64,000 nt of DNA, from contig CANXME010002183.1 of assembly GCA_948144175.1 (NCBI GenBank), positions 333,331 through 397,330 on the forward strand. Direction: 5' to 3'. A program made the translations under genes and the position numbers. Source of the stretch: Closterium sp. NIES-65. Taxonomy: Eukaryota > Streptophyta > Zygnematophyceae > Desmidiales > Closteriaceae. Positions 44,240 to 57,879 of the stretch are shown in pieces. Each line of letters begins with the position of its first letter. Position 1 is the first letter of the stretch. Under the pieces are notes generated by a model that was not told the origin of the DNA, did no database searches, and worked only from the letters and a program-made list of their open reading frames with translations.

Positions 44240-47207
44240 AGATCAGAAAGGGAAATTGGGAGACAGGGGGCAACGAGAAGGCATCACAAGGAAAATAGGG
44301 GTAACATTGGGATATGGGAATCTTGGGGAGGCATGGGAAAAAAACGAAGGCATAGGGAAACAGGGAGGCATGGGAAAAAGCGGAGGCACGGGGAAACAGG
44401 GAGACATGGGGAAACGGGGAGGCATAGGGAAACAAGGAATCATGACGAAAAAGGGGGATTTGGGGAAGGGGGCAGGGAGATGGGACAAGGGGAAGCAGGG
44501 GGACCTGATGACACAGGGGGACTTGGAGAAACATGGGGAAACAGGGAGCAAGGAGGTATAGGAAACAGGGAAACACGAAAAAATAATAGACATGCTGAAA
44601 GGAGGAGCAAGGGATGGGGAAAAACGGAGGCATGGGGAAATAGTGAGGCATGGGGAGAAGAGAGACATTGGGACGAAGGGAAGCATGGTCACCTTGGGAA
44701 GCATGGTCACAGTGGGAGATGAGGAAACGTGAGGTTTGGGGATATAGTGAGGCATGAGGGAACAGGGAGAAATGGGGTAAAGGGGAACTCGGCAAACAGA
44801 AAGCAAGGAGGTATAGGAAACAGGGAAGCACAATGGGAAAAAGGGAGAAACGGTTTAGGTCAACTTGTGAGACATGAAGTCACATATACGAAGAAGAGGA
44901 GGGAAAAACAGAGGCATGGAGAACGTATGCGATATGGGGAAATGTATGAGGAAAGAGGCATAGGGAAATGAGGAAACACGGAGACGTTGGGAAACATGAG
45001 GAATTGGGGAGGCATAAGGGAACAGGGAGATATGGGGAGACAAGGGGACATGGGGAAAAAAAGGGGAGCATGGGGAAACAAAGAGACATGGTGAAAGGGG
45101 TACATTGGGAATCACCGAGATTTGATGAAGCAGGGAGACATGGGAAAAGAGAGAGGCATGGGGAAACATGGGGAAACTGGGAGGCACAGGGAAAAGAGAG
45201 GCATGGGAAAATAGGAAGCAATGTATGACGAGGAGGAATAAACGCAATCACAAATTGCAATTGCATGACAAAGGGTGAGGCATGGTAAAAATGGGAGTGA
45301 CATGGGAAAATAGGGAGGATTGGTGAAGCAGGAAGACATGGGATTAGGGAAACATAGAGGCATGGAGAAACGAGGAGGTATTGTGAGACGAGGAGACATG
45401 CTGAAACAGAAGGACAGGGAGACAAGGTCAAACAAGGAAGGAGGCATAGGGAAAAGGGGAATAGGAAGGCATAGAGAAACAGAGAGGCATGACAAAACAC
45501 AGGGAAACGGGGAGACATAGTGAATCGGGGAGACATTGGGAACCAAGGAGGCATGTGGAAACGAGACAAGGGGTTAAAGGAAATCATTGGGCGGTATAAA
45601 AGCCTGGAATCAGCCCACATCATTCATTTCTGCAAGTCTGTGCTCATCATATCTGCAAACAGTTGTTGAGTCGACTAACTGAATAAAGGAACCGGCCAAG
45701 GAGACATGGGGAAATAGAAAGACATGGTGAAATTGGTAGAACGGGAAAACAGTAAGGCAAGGGCAAGACGGAGACATGGAGAAACAAAGAGGCATGGGGA
45801 AACAAAGAGGCATGGGGAAACAAAGAGGCATGGGGAAACAAAGAGGCATGGGGAAACAAAGAGGCATGGGGAAAAAAAAGAGGCATGAGGGAACTGGGAG
45901 AAATGGGGTAAAGGGGAGGCATGGGGGAACAGGGCGAAATGGGGTAAAGGGGAGGCATGAGGGAACAGGGAGAAATGGGGTGAAGGGGAGGCATGAGGGA
46001 ACAGGGAGAAATGGGGTAAAGGGGAGGCATGAGAGAACAGGGAGAAATGGGGTAAAAGGGAGGCATGAGGGAACAGGGAGGAATGAGGTAAAGGGGAGGC
46101 ATGAGGGAACAGGGAGAAATGGGGTGAAGGGGAGGCATGAGGGAACAGGGAGAAATGGGATAAAGGGGAGGCATGAAGGAACAGGGAGAAATGGGGAGGA
46201 ATGAGAAACGACGGGAAAGTTGGGGAAACCGACGAACATGTGCAAAGAGAGGAGACTAGGGAAAATGGGGAGCCTGGGGAGATCGCAAGAGAAGAGGAAA
46301 GAGGTTTCACGATGTCTCATTACCGGGTTTCTTCTTGTTTCCCTAGCTGCAAGGGGTTAAGCATCTCAGGTTATTGGTTTCCGGCAACACCCTTTGTGGT
46401 GAACATGGGAAACATGGAGCGACATGGAGAAACATGAGGCGACATGGGGTGACATGGGGTGACATGGGGTGACATGGGGAACCAAGGGGATATGGGAAAA
46501 CAGGGAAACATGAGACATAGGGAAACAAGGGAAAGAGGAAGTGGGGAAGCATGGGGAAACAAGAAGGCATTGTGAAGAAGGGATGCGTAGGTTATCACAG
46601 AGCATAGTGAAACAGTAAGACATGGAAAAACAGTGAAGCATGGGGAAATAGGGGGACATGAAGAAAGAATTTTTAAAACAGCGAAACATGTGGAAATAGA
46701 GGGGCATGGGGGAACTGGGTGGAATAGGCTTAAAACTAGAGCCATGGTGAAACAAGGAGTAATTGTAAAGCAGGAGAAAAGGGAAAAGAATAGGGAACTA
46801 TGACAGGAGACACCCTGACATAGGGAGGCATGTGAAAAGGGGAAACATGGCAGATAAACACATAGATGAAGACAAGAGAAGAATAGGGAAAGACAGAGAT
46901 GTTGGGAAACAAGAAGACTTGGGAAGGCATGAGAGACATCGAGACAGGGTGAACAGGGAGGCCTGGGGAAAGAGGACGACATGGTACAAAAGGAAGGCGG
47001 GAAAAAGGGAGACATGGGGAATCAGGGAAGTATGGTGTAACAGGGAGACACGAGGAAAGAATGGGACACGGGGAAACAAGGGGACGCGGGAAAACAAGGG
47101 GACATGGGAAAACATGGGAGACATGGTGAAACAGTGGGGTAAGGTGAAACAGGGAGTAGCCTAAGAAATTAGGGGAGGAATGATGAAACAGGGAAATATG
47201 TGGAAAC
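44240..47207 (+). repeat. Purine-rich minisatellite, about 3 kb
   Basis: Plus-strand sequence is almost wholly A and G, with irregular units of about 17-32 bp built on GGGGAAACAGGGAGGCATG. A more regular part at 45770-46200 has 17-bp units (AAACAAAGAGGCATGGGG) and then about 31-bp units (AACAGGGAGAAATGGGGTAAAGGGGAGGCATGAGGG, variable). Two non-purine islands occur, near 45590-45700 and 46310-46400. Open frames on either strand (Gly/Arg/His-rich or Ser/Pro/Phe-rich) are translations of the repeat. The array was split by the copia concatemer at 47208. Confidence 0.9.
45590..45700 (+). promoter_or_regulatory. TATA-like island within the purine array
   Basis: A short stretch of ordinary composition reads GGCGGTATAAAAGCCTGG at about 45591-45608. 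About 30 bases downstream is a pyrimidine-rich start-like region (CATCATTCATTTCTGC), and about 75 bases downstream is GAATAAAGG. TATA box, start region and polyadenylation-like signal in this spacing resemble a retroelement LTR core or a small promoter. No gene follows. This is an inference from motif spacing only. Confidence 0.35.
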
Positions 47208-47526
47208 TGTTGGTGTAAGGGCCTAATAAACTCAAGCTATTAAGACTTTATCACACTTAAAACCTCTCCTCGGGGTCACCTCCAAGGGTCCTTGGGTGCC
47301 TGGTACAAGACCAGCCCCTATCCTCGGGTCCGACTTTGTAGAGAGAGGGATCAAGAGGGACTTAGTCAAAACAGCAAGAGTACCTTGAACGTCGTGCAGC
47401 GTATCGTGCAGACCGTTGATCGGATTAAGCTGAGAATTTCCTATATCGAAGCTCGCTCCAAGAGCTTTAAAATGAACCAAGTTGCCTCGCGAAAAGTTTT
47501 GCCATTACGAAGTTATGGCTCGGACA
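47208..47526 (-). repeat. Partial LTR at the left end of the concatemer
   Basis: Starts TGTTGGTGTAAGGGCC as in other family LTRs and runs into gag sequence. It is preceded by the GAAAC target duplication. Confidence 0.82.
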
Positions 47527-48216
47527 TCGTTATGGTTCTGCGGCAGGCTCAATCCGCTCGTGAATTGAAGCCACGATTCCAGCAGCAGCGAGAGCATCTT
47601 CAGGCACTTGGTCTGCTCCGGGTAGGTGATTCCCGCGATCGCCAGCTTCGCGTAGAGGTCGCGCAATTTGTCCAGGACAGGTTGCACCGGCTCTCCCTCG
47701 CTCAGGCGCAACGCGGACAGCTCCCTCTCCAGCATCAATGTTGCAACAACGGAGGTCGGGGCGTGCAGCTCCTTCAACACGGTCCACGCCTTCGGACCGC
47801 ACTCAACCTCCGGCAGCAGGTGCATGACGTGGTGACGCTGGTTCAGCTCCAAACTCTGCGACATCAAGTAGTAGCCAGCCGAGGCGCGCTCGTCCCAATC
47901 TTCCTGAAGGGCGGGGTCACTCGGTCTAGGCTCCTCCCCAATCATTAGTTTCAGCAAACCGATCTGACGGAAATAAAGTTGCATTTTCCAGGCCCAATCA
48001 TCATAGCCCTCACCATTGAACTTCTCGACGGTGAAGTTTTTCAGCACTGCCTTGATCAGCGAGCCCTGGCTTGTTCGCGCTCCCCTTGGCGCAGAAACAC
48101 CAGAATCTTGGCTGCCGCTACGATCTTGGGCTGAAGATTCACCAGCTACCGCCGAGGTGTTGCCCGCCATAGCTACCTATAACGAGGATCACTATAACGC
48201 AGCTCTGATACCAGCT

Positions 48217-49310
48217 TGTTGGTGTAAGGGCCTAATAAACTCAAGCTATTAAGACTTTATCACACTTAAAACCTCTCCTCGGGGTCACCTCCAAGGGTCC
48301 TTCGGTGCCTGGTACAAGACCAGCCCCTATCCTCGGGTCCGAGTTTGTAGAGAGAGGGATCAAGAGGGACTTAGTCAAAACAGCAAGAGTACCTTGAACG
48401 TCGCGCAGCGTATCGTGCAGACCGTAGATCGGATTAAGCTGAGATTTTACTATATCGAAGCTCACTCTAAGAGCTTTAAAATAAGCCAAGTTGCCTCGCG
48501 AAAAGTTTTGCCATTACGAAGTTATGGCTCGGACAGCGTTAGCCTAGCGTTGGAGTGCTAGCGTACTAGCGTTGACTCGGGTAGCATTCCGCCGTCGCAC
48601 TGCGTAGAAACGAAATTCCAGGAAGGGAGGAATTTCGCTTGAATCAAATTCACTATATTCAGGTACAAACAGAGAAGGAATATATAGTTCTAGCTAGCAT
48701 GGACCTTGGGAATAAACCTGGGAACAACCAGGAATGATCCCAAATAATTCCAAGCAACAGAACCAACCTGGCTGGACAAAACAGCAGGTAGTAGGTTGGT
48801 AAACAACCTCTGGTTCTGTTTTTCCAACCTGGGAAAACAACAACCAGGTTCAGGTCCTAAAAACAGAACCTGTTTTGTCTTTGCCCAACCAGCCAAATGC
48901 TGGTTCCGCTGGTTTCCCCTGGCCCTGTAGCATGCAGATACAGACAAACAACATCCAACCTTCACCTAAATTGTACCCCTATAGTGCCTGCCCTGCTACA
49001 CTATAGTCAACCAAACAAAACAGTACAATTTCGAGTTGGATAGAACTGAATCTGCGCAATCAAGTAAGCCGAACCACAAAGCTTCCATCTTGGGTTCCTT
49101 TGCGAGCTCGTCCTTTCTGCTTGTACTGTTCATAGCGCGTACAATGTTATGCCGAAGCGCACATTGTGCGAGTACCTGCAAATGCTTCAAGCGAAAATTG
49201 CGAAAGCAAACAAACACACGAACATACCATTCACACGCAAATGCATTCGCACACGCATACTCGTACAAACAGACGGCAGGATGTCGTGCAATGTGAATTT
49301 GCACCCAACA
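48217..49310 (-). repeat. Shared LTR between two internal segments
   Basis: 1094 bp. The primer-binding side (GCTCTGATACCAGCT) is on its left and the purine-tract side (CACTCCCCCTC) on its right. It therefore serves as 5' LTR for the gag segment and 3' LTR for the RT-RNase H segment. Confidence 0.87.
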
Positions 49311-51128
49311 CACTCCCCCTCAGCCTGCCGGCTGCATCCCCATCATTCCATACTAGTTCATGCTCATTCCACTCATGCGCACACAACGCCAATGAGGCTC
49401 ATCCGCAAGCCTCTTGGTGAGGAAGTCTGCTGGCTGCTGGTGAGTCTTGATGTAGATCGGATTCACCGTCCCCCTCTTCACCTCCTTACGCAACCAGTGC
49501 CACTTGATACGCATGTGCTTGTTCAGCCCATGAAGCACAGCGTTCCTGGCCATCCCAAGAGCTCCCTTGCTATCACAAAACAGCGGCGTAGCAACCTTTT
49601 GCTCCGGGCCAATCTCCTCCAACAGCCTCCTCAGCCAAATCACCTCCTTCACCCCATGGAACGTCGCCATGTACTCTGATTCCACAGAAGAGAGTGCTGT
49701 CTCCGTCTGCTTCTTTGACCTCCAACTAACCGGTCCTCCCCCAACTACGCAGATGTATCCTCCCACAGATGAGGAATCCTCCTTCTCAGAGGCCCACGTA
49801 GCATCAGTAAAGCAAGTGAGAAAAAGCTTGCCTTCTCCAAGCCTCTCCCCCTTCTCTTTCAGCACCTCAACCCCTTTCTGCTTCACCTGTGCAGATGTGG
49901 AGTATTGAACTCCAATGCTTGGGTGAGAGTTCAGATACTTCACCACACGCTCAGCTGCATCCACCTGCTCCTCTGATGGATTCTGCACCACCCTAGCCAG
50001 CTGCCCAACCGAGAAAGAGATGTCGGGCCTCGTGTGAACTGCTGCATACAAGAGGCTGCCCACTAAGGACTGAAATTGCTGCTGCTCCTCGGCTTCAACC
50101 CCTTCATCCTCTGCAGCTTTCACAAGCTTGAATTCTGCTGGCAGGGGAGTTGCAACCTTGCGCTCATTCTCAATCCCATACTTCTCCCCCAGCTCCTTGA
50201 TGAACTTCTCCTGGTGCAGCTTCAACCACCTGTGATCCAGATCCCTCTCCACGTGCATCCCGAGGTAGTACTTTACCTCCCCAAGGTTCTTGCACTTGAA
50301 GTTCTCCATCAGCTGCTGCTGCACCTTATGGATCTCCTTCATGCTGCTGCTAAAGAGAAGAATGTCGTCCACATAGACCAGAAACAGCACCAGCTTCTCC
50401 CCCTCCCCCTCGAGAAAGAGGCTCTCATCACAGCTGCTGGTCCTGAATCCCATCTCCTCTAAAACAGCTGCCAACTTCTGGTACCAGCAGCGTGGCGCCT
50501 GCTTGAAGCCGTAGATGGACTTTTTCAGCTTGCACACCCTGCCCGTACCATCCTCATACCCAGGTGGCTGCGTCATGAACACCTCCTCCTCTAAAATCCC
50601 GTTGAGAAATGCCGTTGATATGTCCATCTGGATAATGAACTTCCCACTAACGGCTGCATCTGCCAACAAGACATGGAGGGTAGGGGGTTTGGCAGTGGGA
50701 GCAAAGATCTCATTGAAGTCCCACTTCTCCTTCTGCATAAACCCCTTAGCCACCAACCTACTCTTGTAGATGGTGACCTGCCCCTTGTCGTCAGTCTTGA
50801 TCCTTAGCACCCATTTGCAATGTACCGCTTTCTTTCCCTCAGGCACCACCACTAGTTCCCAAGTCCCATTCTCCAGCAGGCTCTGGTACTCAGCATCCCT
50901 AGAAGCTAGCCATTTGTCCCTATCTGGTCCAGCTAATGCCTCCTCCATGCTAGCTGGTTCCTCTGGTGCAGGGGCAAGAAAACAGTACGCAGGTTCATCC
51001 TCCTCATCCGGATCATAGCCATGCGGTAGAATCAGCAATGCCTCCTCAGTCCCAAGCTGCTGCTCCGCTACATCAGCTCCTGCAGTCAGTTTCTTAGTAG
51101 CCATACGGGTACGTCCTGGCCTGGAGAC

Positions 51129-52221
51129 TGTTGGTGTAAGGGCCTAATAAACTCAAGCTATTAAGACTTTATCAAACTTAAAACCTCTCCTCGGGGTCAC
51201 CTCCAAGGGTCCTTGGGTGCCTGGTACAAGACCAGCCCCTATCCTCGGGTCCGAGTTTGTAGAGAGAGGGATCAAGAGGGACTTAGTCAAAACAGCAAGA
51301 GTACCTTGAACGTCGCGCAGCGTATCGTGCAGACCGTCGATCGGATTAAGCTGAGAATTTCCTACACCGAAGCTCACTCTAAGAGCTTTAAAATAAGCCA
51401 AGTTGCCTCGCGAAAAGTTCTGCTATTACGAAGTTATGGCTCGGACAGCGTTAGCCTAGCGTTGGAGTGCTAGCGTACTAGCGTTGACTCGGGTAGCATT
51501 CCGCCGTCGCAACGCGTAGAAAGGAAATTCCAGCAAGGAAGGAATTCGCTTGAATCAATTTCACTATATTCAGGTACAAACAGAGAAGGAATAAATAGCT
51601 CTAGCTAGCAAGGACCTTGGGAATCAACCTGGGAACAACCAGGGATGATCCCAAATAATTCCAAGCAACAGAACCAACCTGGCTGGACAAAATAGCAGGT
51701 GGTAGGTTGGTGAACAACCTCTGGTTCTGTTTTTCCAACCTGGGAAAACAACAACCAGGTTCAGGTCCTAAAAACAGAACCTGTTTTGTCTTTGCCCAAC
51801 CAGCCAAATGCTGGTTCCGCTGGTTTCCCCTGGCCCTGTAGCATGCAGATACAGACAAACAACATCCAACCTTCACCTAAATTGTACCCCTATAGTGCCT
51901 GCCCTGCTACACTATAGTTAACCAAACAAAACAGTACAATTTCGAGTTGGATAGAACTGAATCTGCACAATCAAGTAAGCCGAACCGCAAAGCTTCCATC
52001 TTGGGTTCCTTTGCGAGCTTGTCCTTTCTGCTTGTACTGTTCATAGCGCGTACAACGTTATGCCGAAGCGCATATTGTGCGAGTACCTGCAAATGCTTCA
52101 AGCGAAAATTGCGAAAGCAAACAAACACACGAACATACCATTCACACGCAAATGCATTCGCACACGCATACTCGTACAAACAGACGGCAGGATGTCGTGC
52201 AATGTGAATTTGCACCCAACA
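51129..52221 (-). repeat. Internal LTR of the concatemer, B-like
   Basis: 1093 bp. Its right side is a normal 3' LTR junction, and its left side abuts coding sequence of another copy (GGCCTGGAGAC). It shares variants with element B, for example GGGAATCAACCTGGG and AATAAATAGCTCTAG. Confidence 0.86.
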
Positions 52222-55200
52222 CACTCCCCCTCAGCCTGCCGGCTGCATCCCATCATTCCATACTAGTTCATGCTCATTCCACTCATGCGCACACAACGCC
52301 AATGAGGCTCATCCGCAAGCCTCTTGGTGAGGAAGTCTGCTGGCTGCTGGTGAGTCTTGATGTAGATCGGATTCACCGTCCCCCTCTTCACCTCCTTACG
52401 CAGCCAATGCCACTTGCTACGCATGTGCTTATTGAGCCCATGAAGCACAGCGTTCCTGGCCATCCCAAGAGCTCCCTTGCTATCACAAAACAGCGGCGTA
52501 GCAACCTTTTGCTCCTGGCCAATCTCCTCTAACAGCCTCCTCAGCCAAATTACCTCCTTCACCCCATGAAACATTGCCATGTACTCTGACTCCACGGACG
52601 AGAGTGCTGTCTTCGTCTGCTTCTTTGACCTCCAACTAACCGGGTCCTCCCCCAACTACGCAGATGTATCCTCCCACAGATGAGGAATCCTCCTTCTCAG
52701 AGGCCCACGTAGCATCGGTAAAGCAAGTGAGAAAAAGCTTGCCTTCTCCAAGCCTCTCCCCCTTCTCTTTTAGCACCTCAACCCCTTTCTGCTTCACCTG
52801 TGCAGATGCGGAGTATTGAACTCCAACGCTTGGGTGAGAGTTTAGATACTTCACCACACGCTCAGCTGCATCCACCTGCTCCTCTGATGGATTCTGCACC
52901 ACCCTAGCCAGCTGCCCAACCGAGAAAGAGATGTCGGGCCTCGTGTGAACTGCTGCATACAAGAGGCTGCCCACCAAGGACTGAAATTGCTGCTGCTCCT
53001 CGGCTTCAACCCCTTCATCCTCTGCAGCTTTCACAAGCTTGAATTCTGCTGGCAGGGGAGTTGCAACCTTGCGCTCATTCTCAATTCCGTAAATCTCCCC
53101 AAGCTCCTTGATGAACTTCTCCTGGTGCAGCTTCAACCACCTGTGATCCAGATTCCTCTCCACGTGCATCCCGAGGTAGTACTTTACCTCCCAAAGGTTC
53201 TTGCACTTGAAGTTCTCCATCAGCTGCTGCTGCACCTTCTGGATCTCCTTCATGCTGCTGCTAAAGAGAAGAATGTCGTCCACATAGACCAGAAACAGCA
53301 CCAGCTTCTCCCCCTCCCCCTTGAGAAAGAGGCTCTCATCACAGCTGCTGGTCCTGAATCCCATCTCCTCTAAAACAGCTGCCAACTTCTGGTACCAGCA
53401 GCGTGGCGCCTGCTTCAAGCCGTAGATGGACTTTTTCAGCTTGCACACCCTGCCTGTACCATCCTCATACCCAGGTGGCTGCGTCATGAACACCTCCTCC
53501 TCTAAAATCCCGTTGAGAAATGCCGTTGATATGTCCATCTGGATAATGAACTTCCCACTAACAGCTGCATCTGCGAACAAGACACGAAGGGTAGGGGGTT
53601 TGGCAGTGGGAGCAAAGATCTCATTGAAGTCCCGCTTCTCCTTCTGCATAAACCCCTTAGCCACCAACCTACTCTTGTAGATGGTGACCTGCCCCTTGTC
53701 GTCAGTCTTGATCCTTAGCATCCCTAGAAGCTAGCCATTTGTCCCTATCTGGTCCAGCTAATGCCTCCTCCATGCTAGCTGGCTCCTCTGGTGCAGGGGC
53801 AAGAAAACAGTAGGCAGGTTCATCCTCCTCATCCGGATCATAGCCATGCGGTAGAATCAGCAATGCCTCCTCGGTCCCAAGCTGCTGCTCCGCTACATCA
53901 GCTCCTGCAGTCAGCTTCTTAGTAGCCATACGGGTGTCTCCCATCCCTTCATAACGACACCCTTCGGCTTCTTAGTTTTCCCCTGCTGCTGCTCTTTCCC
54001 CTCAGATCCAGCAGCTCCACTAGTGCTACCGCTAGTCTCCACACCATCATTTTCTCCACCAGCAGGTGCCTCCTGTACCTTCTTTCCATCACCACCCTCT
54101 GCAGCTGCCTCCTCTCCCTCCTCCCTTACACTAGGAGTCAGGTCCAGCTGCATGGTGATCTGCTCCATTTGCTGGGACACCCTGGCCTCCGGCTGTTTCT
54201 TCCAGCTCCCATACATCATGCCCTAAACAAACTTCACATTCCTGCTGTCAAACAACACACCCTTGGAAGGCTCCCACAGCAGCCATCCCTTGCTCTCAGC
54301 AGCCAGCCCCAAATGCACACACCAGATTGCACTTGCCCCCAACTTACTGCGGTAGGTCTTGGGGACGTGGGCGACTGCCATGCAACCGAACACCCTCAGC
54401 ATGTCCACCGGCGGCTTCCTCCCAAGCCACCTCTCCAACGGCACCCACGAGTCATCCCCAACCTTTGTGAGTACCCTGTTTCTAGCGACAGTAGCGTGCC
54501 GAACAGCATGGGGCCACATCGAGTTGCCCAGCCCAGATTCTATGAGCAGCGCCCTAGCTGTCTCCAGAATTGTCCGGTTCGCCCGTTCTGCTACCCCGTT
54601 GGGCTGTGGGGTGTAAGCCGTGGTCAGCTCCCTCTGGATGCCCTGCTTCTTGAGCCAGGCCGTCATCTCAGCTCCAAGGAACTCACCACCCCGATCTGTC
54701 CTAATCCGCTTCACCACACACTCCGCTTGCTTCTCCACAAATGGCAGCCAATCGTCCCGAATAGTGGAGGCGGCGTGATCTTTCTGCTTCAGCGGATACG
54801 CCCACATTAGCCTGCTCCAGTCATCCACTATGGTTAGGAAGTACCGCTCCCCCTTGTGCCCTTGCACCGGCAGCGGCCCCCACCAAGTCCATGTGGACCA
54901 GCTCCAACGGCTTTTTGCTCCTGCCAGCCACACTATGGACGGGGAAACGGGTGAACTTTGAAAGGAGGCAAATTTCACAGTTATCATCGGGTGGTTGTCC
55001 GTTCAGCTTCAAGCCCTTAACGGCTCCATCCTTCTCCAGCTGCTTCAGCAAAGGCATTGCCACATGCCCCAAACGTCGGTGTGCAGTTGCCCAATCTGTC
55101 TCCCCATATCTGGCCGACACTTTCACACCAACCCCTCCAACGGCGTTGCACTCCCCCTGGGATGCAGACCCCTCTCCAGCCTGCCCCCCACCGTGCCACG

Positions 55201-56785
55201 CCAGCGCCGGCAGCTGCCACATAGATCTGTACACGTCCTTGCTCTCGTGCAGATCCCAAAGCACCCGATTGCCCAGCTTCCCCTTATAAGTGCGTGCCCC
55301 ATCCGTGCTAGTGCTCACCTCAGACTTGCCAAGCTTACGGAGGGAGATGAGGTTGGCCTTGAGTTCAGGAACAAGAAGAACGTCGTGCAGCACCACCGGC
55401 TTGCCATCCGCTCCCTTAAACGCAGCTCGTCCCGCACCAGCCACCTTCAGCGCGTGTCCAGAGGCGGAGCACACCTCGTTGATCGGAGCAGCTCGTACGT
55501 CGTCCAGCAGGTCCTTGCGCGGCGTCATTGTCCAAGCAGCGCCTGTGTCCAACACCCAATAGTCCAGGGGGTGCAGCTCTGCTCCAGCCTTAGCAGATGC
55601 GTCTCCTTGCTCCCCCTTGTCTCCCATATGGAAGAATTGGCCGCGGTGCGCTCCTTCTTCTTTTCCGCACCGCCGTTGCCCTTCTGGTTGTTGTCGGACG
55701 AATCAGCGACCATGTTGGCACCGTTTTTCTGGTTCCTCCGCGCGCCGCCATCCTGGTGACGATTCTGGGGGGTCCATCCATCGGGTTTCTTATAGCACAA
55801 AAACCAGGGGTGCCCTTCCTTCTCACAATACCAGCAACTCCCTTTCATTTTGCCATCAGCACCCGACTTGCCCCCACGTCCAGATTTCGCACCGCGACCC
55901 CAACCGGTACCTCCTTGTTGGTCGTTGGAGTCGTCGTCTTTCTTTGCACCGCGTCCAGCACCACCGAAGCCACGTCCTTTGCCACGTCGGCTCCCTTGCA
56001 TCCCGTAGCCGCTGCTGCCGTCGTCTCCACCCCTCAGTTGGCGGCGACGGAAGTCCTCCTCCAGAATCTTCGTCCGCACCCACTCGAGCGTCCACAAGCT
56101 CTGGTTCTGCGGCAGGCTCAATCCGCTCGTGAATTGAAGCCACGATTCCGGCAGCAGCGAGAGCATCTTCAGGCACTTGGTCTGCTCCGGGTAGGTGATT
56201 CTCGCGGTCGCCAACTTCGCGTAGAGATCACGCATCTTGTCCAGGATAGGTTGCACCGGCTCTCCCTCGCTTAGGCGCAACGCGGACAGCTCCCTCTCCA
56301 TCATGAGCGTCGCAGCGACGGAGGTAGGGGCGTGCAGCTCCTTCAACACCGTCCACGCCTTCGGACCGCACTCAACCTCCGGCAGCAGGTGCATGACGTG
56401 GTGACGCTGGTTCAGCTCCAAACTCTGCGACATCAAGTAGTAGCCAGCCGAGGCGCGCTCGTCCCAATCTTCCTGAAGGGCGGGGTCACTCGGTCTAGGC
56501 TCCTCCCCAATCATTAGTTTCAGCAAACCGATCTGACGGAAATCAAGTTGCATTTTCCAGGCCCAATCATCATAGCCCTCACCATTGAACTTCTCGACGG
56601 TGAAGTTTTTCAGCACCTCCTTGATCAGCGAGCCCTGGCTTGTTCGCGCTCCCCTTGGCGCAGAAACACCAGAATCTTGGCTGCCGCTACGATCTTGGGC
56701 TGAAGATTCTCCAGCTACGGCCGAGGTGTTCCCCGCCATAGCTACCTATAACGAGGATCACTATAACGCAGCTCTGATACCAGCT

Positions 56786-57879
56786 TGTTGGTGTAAGGGC
56801 CTAATAAACTCAAGCTATTAAGACTTTATCACACTTAAAACCTCTCCTCGGGGTCACCTCCAAGGGTCCTTGGGTGCCTGGTACAAGACCAGCCCCTATC
56901 CTCGGGTCCGAATTTGTAGAGAGAGGGATCAAGAGGGACTTAGTCAAAACAGCAAGAGTACCTTGAACGTCGCGCAGCGTATCGTGCAGACCGTAGATCG
57001 GATTAAGCTGAGATTTTACTATATCGAAGCTCACTCTAAGAGCTTTAAAATAAGCCAAGTTGCGTCGCGAAAAGTTTTGCCATTACGAAGTTATGGCTCG
57101 GACAGCGTTAGCCTAGCGTTGGAGTGCTAGCGTACTAGCGTTGACTCGGGTAGCATTCCGCCGTCGCACCGCGTAGAAACGAAATTCCAGGAAGGGAGGA
57201 ATTTCTCTTGAATCAAATTCACTATATTCAGGTACAAACAGAGAAGGAATATATAGTTGTAGCTAGCATGGACCTTGGGAATAAACCTGGGAACAACCAG
57301 GAATGATCCCAAATAATTCCAAGCAACAGAACCAACCTGGCTGGACAAAACAGCAGGTAGTAGGTTGGTAAACAACCTCTGGTTCTGTTTTTCCAACCTG
57401 GAAAAACAACAACCAGGTTCAGGTCCTAAAAACAGAACCTGATTTGTCTTTGCCCAACCAGCCAAATGCTGGTTCCGCTGGTTTCCCCTGGCCCTGTAGC
57501 ATGCAGATACAGACAAACAACATCCAACCTTCACCTAAATTGTACCCCTATAATGCCTGCCCTGCTACACTATAGTCAACCAAACAAAACAGTACAATTT
57601 CGAGTTGGATAGAACTGAATCTGCGCAATCAAGTAAGCCGAACCACAAAGCTTCCATCTTGGGTTCCTTTGCGAGCTCGTCCTTTCTGCTTGTATTGTTC
57701 ATAGCGCGTACAATGTTATGCCGAAGCGCACATTGTGCGAGTACCTGCAAATGCTTCAAGCGAAAATTGCAAAAGCAAACAAACACACGAACATACCATT
57801 CACACGCAAATGCATTCGCACACGCATACTCGTACAAACAGACGGCAGGATGTCGTGCAATGTGAATTTGCACCCAACA
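56786..57879 (-). repeat. 5' LTR at the right end of the concatemer
   Basis: 1094 bp, with the primer-binding complement on its left and the GAAAC target duplication on its right. Confidence 0.88.

Larger units (their letters stand above)
47208..57879 (-). mobile_element. Copia concatemer: four LTRs, three internal segments, one target duplication
   Basis: All parts are minus-strand and of the dominant copia family. From right to left: LTR 56786-57879; nearly full internal region 52222-56785 (gag start 56739, protease, integrase, RT, RNase H); LTR 51129-52221; an RT-RNase H segment 49311-51128; LTR 48217-49310; a gag segment of about 47530-48216 (start 48170); partial LTR 47208 to about 47526. 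The matching pentamer GAAAC flanks only the outside (47203-47207 and 57880-57884), so the compound looks like one insertion into the purine array that is, or became, rearranged. The LTRs at 48217 and 56786 are most alike (about 1% apart by eye), and the gag segments beside them share variants. The middle LTR resembles that of element B. The coding segments carry several breaks in all. Confidence 0.82.

Noticed and set aside
44232-46320. Large minus-strand frames rich in Ser, Pro, Phe and His
   Set aside because: They are the complement of the purine-rich minisatellite. No domain is present, and several frames are open at once, as a repeat predicts.
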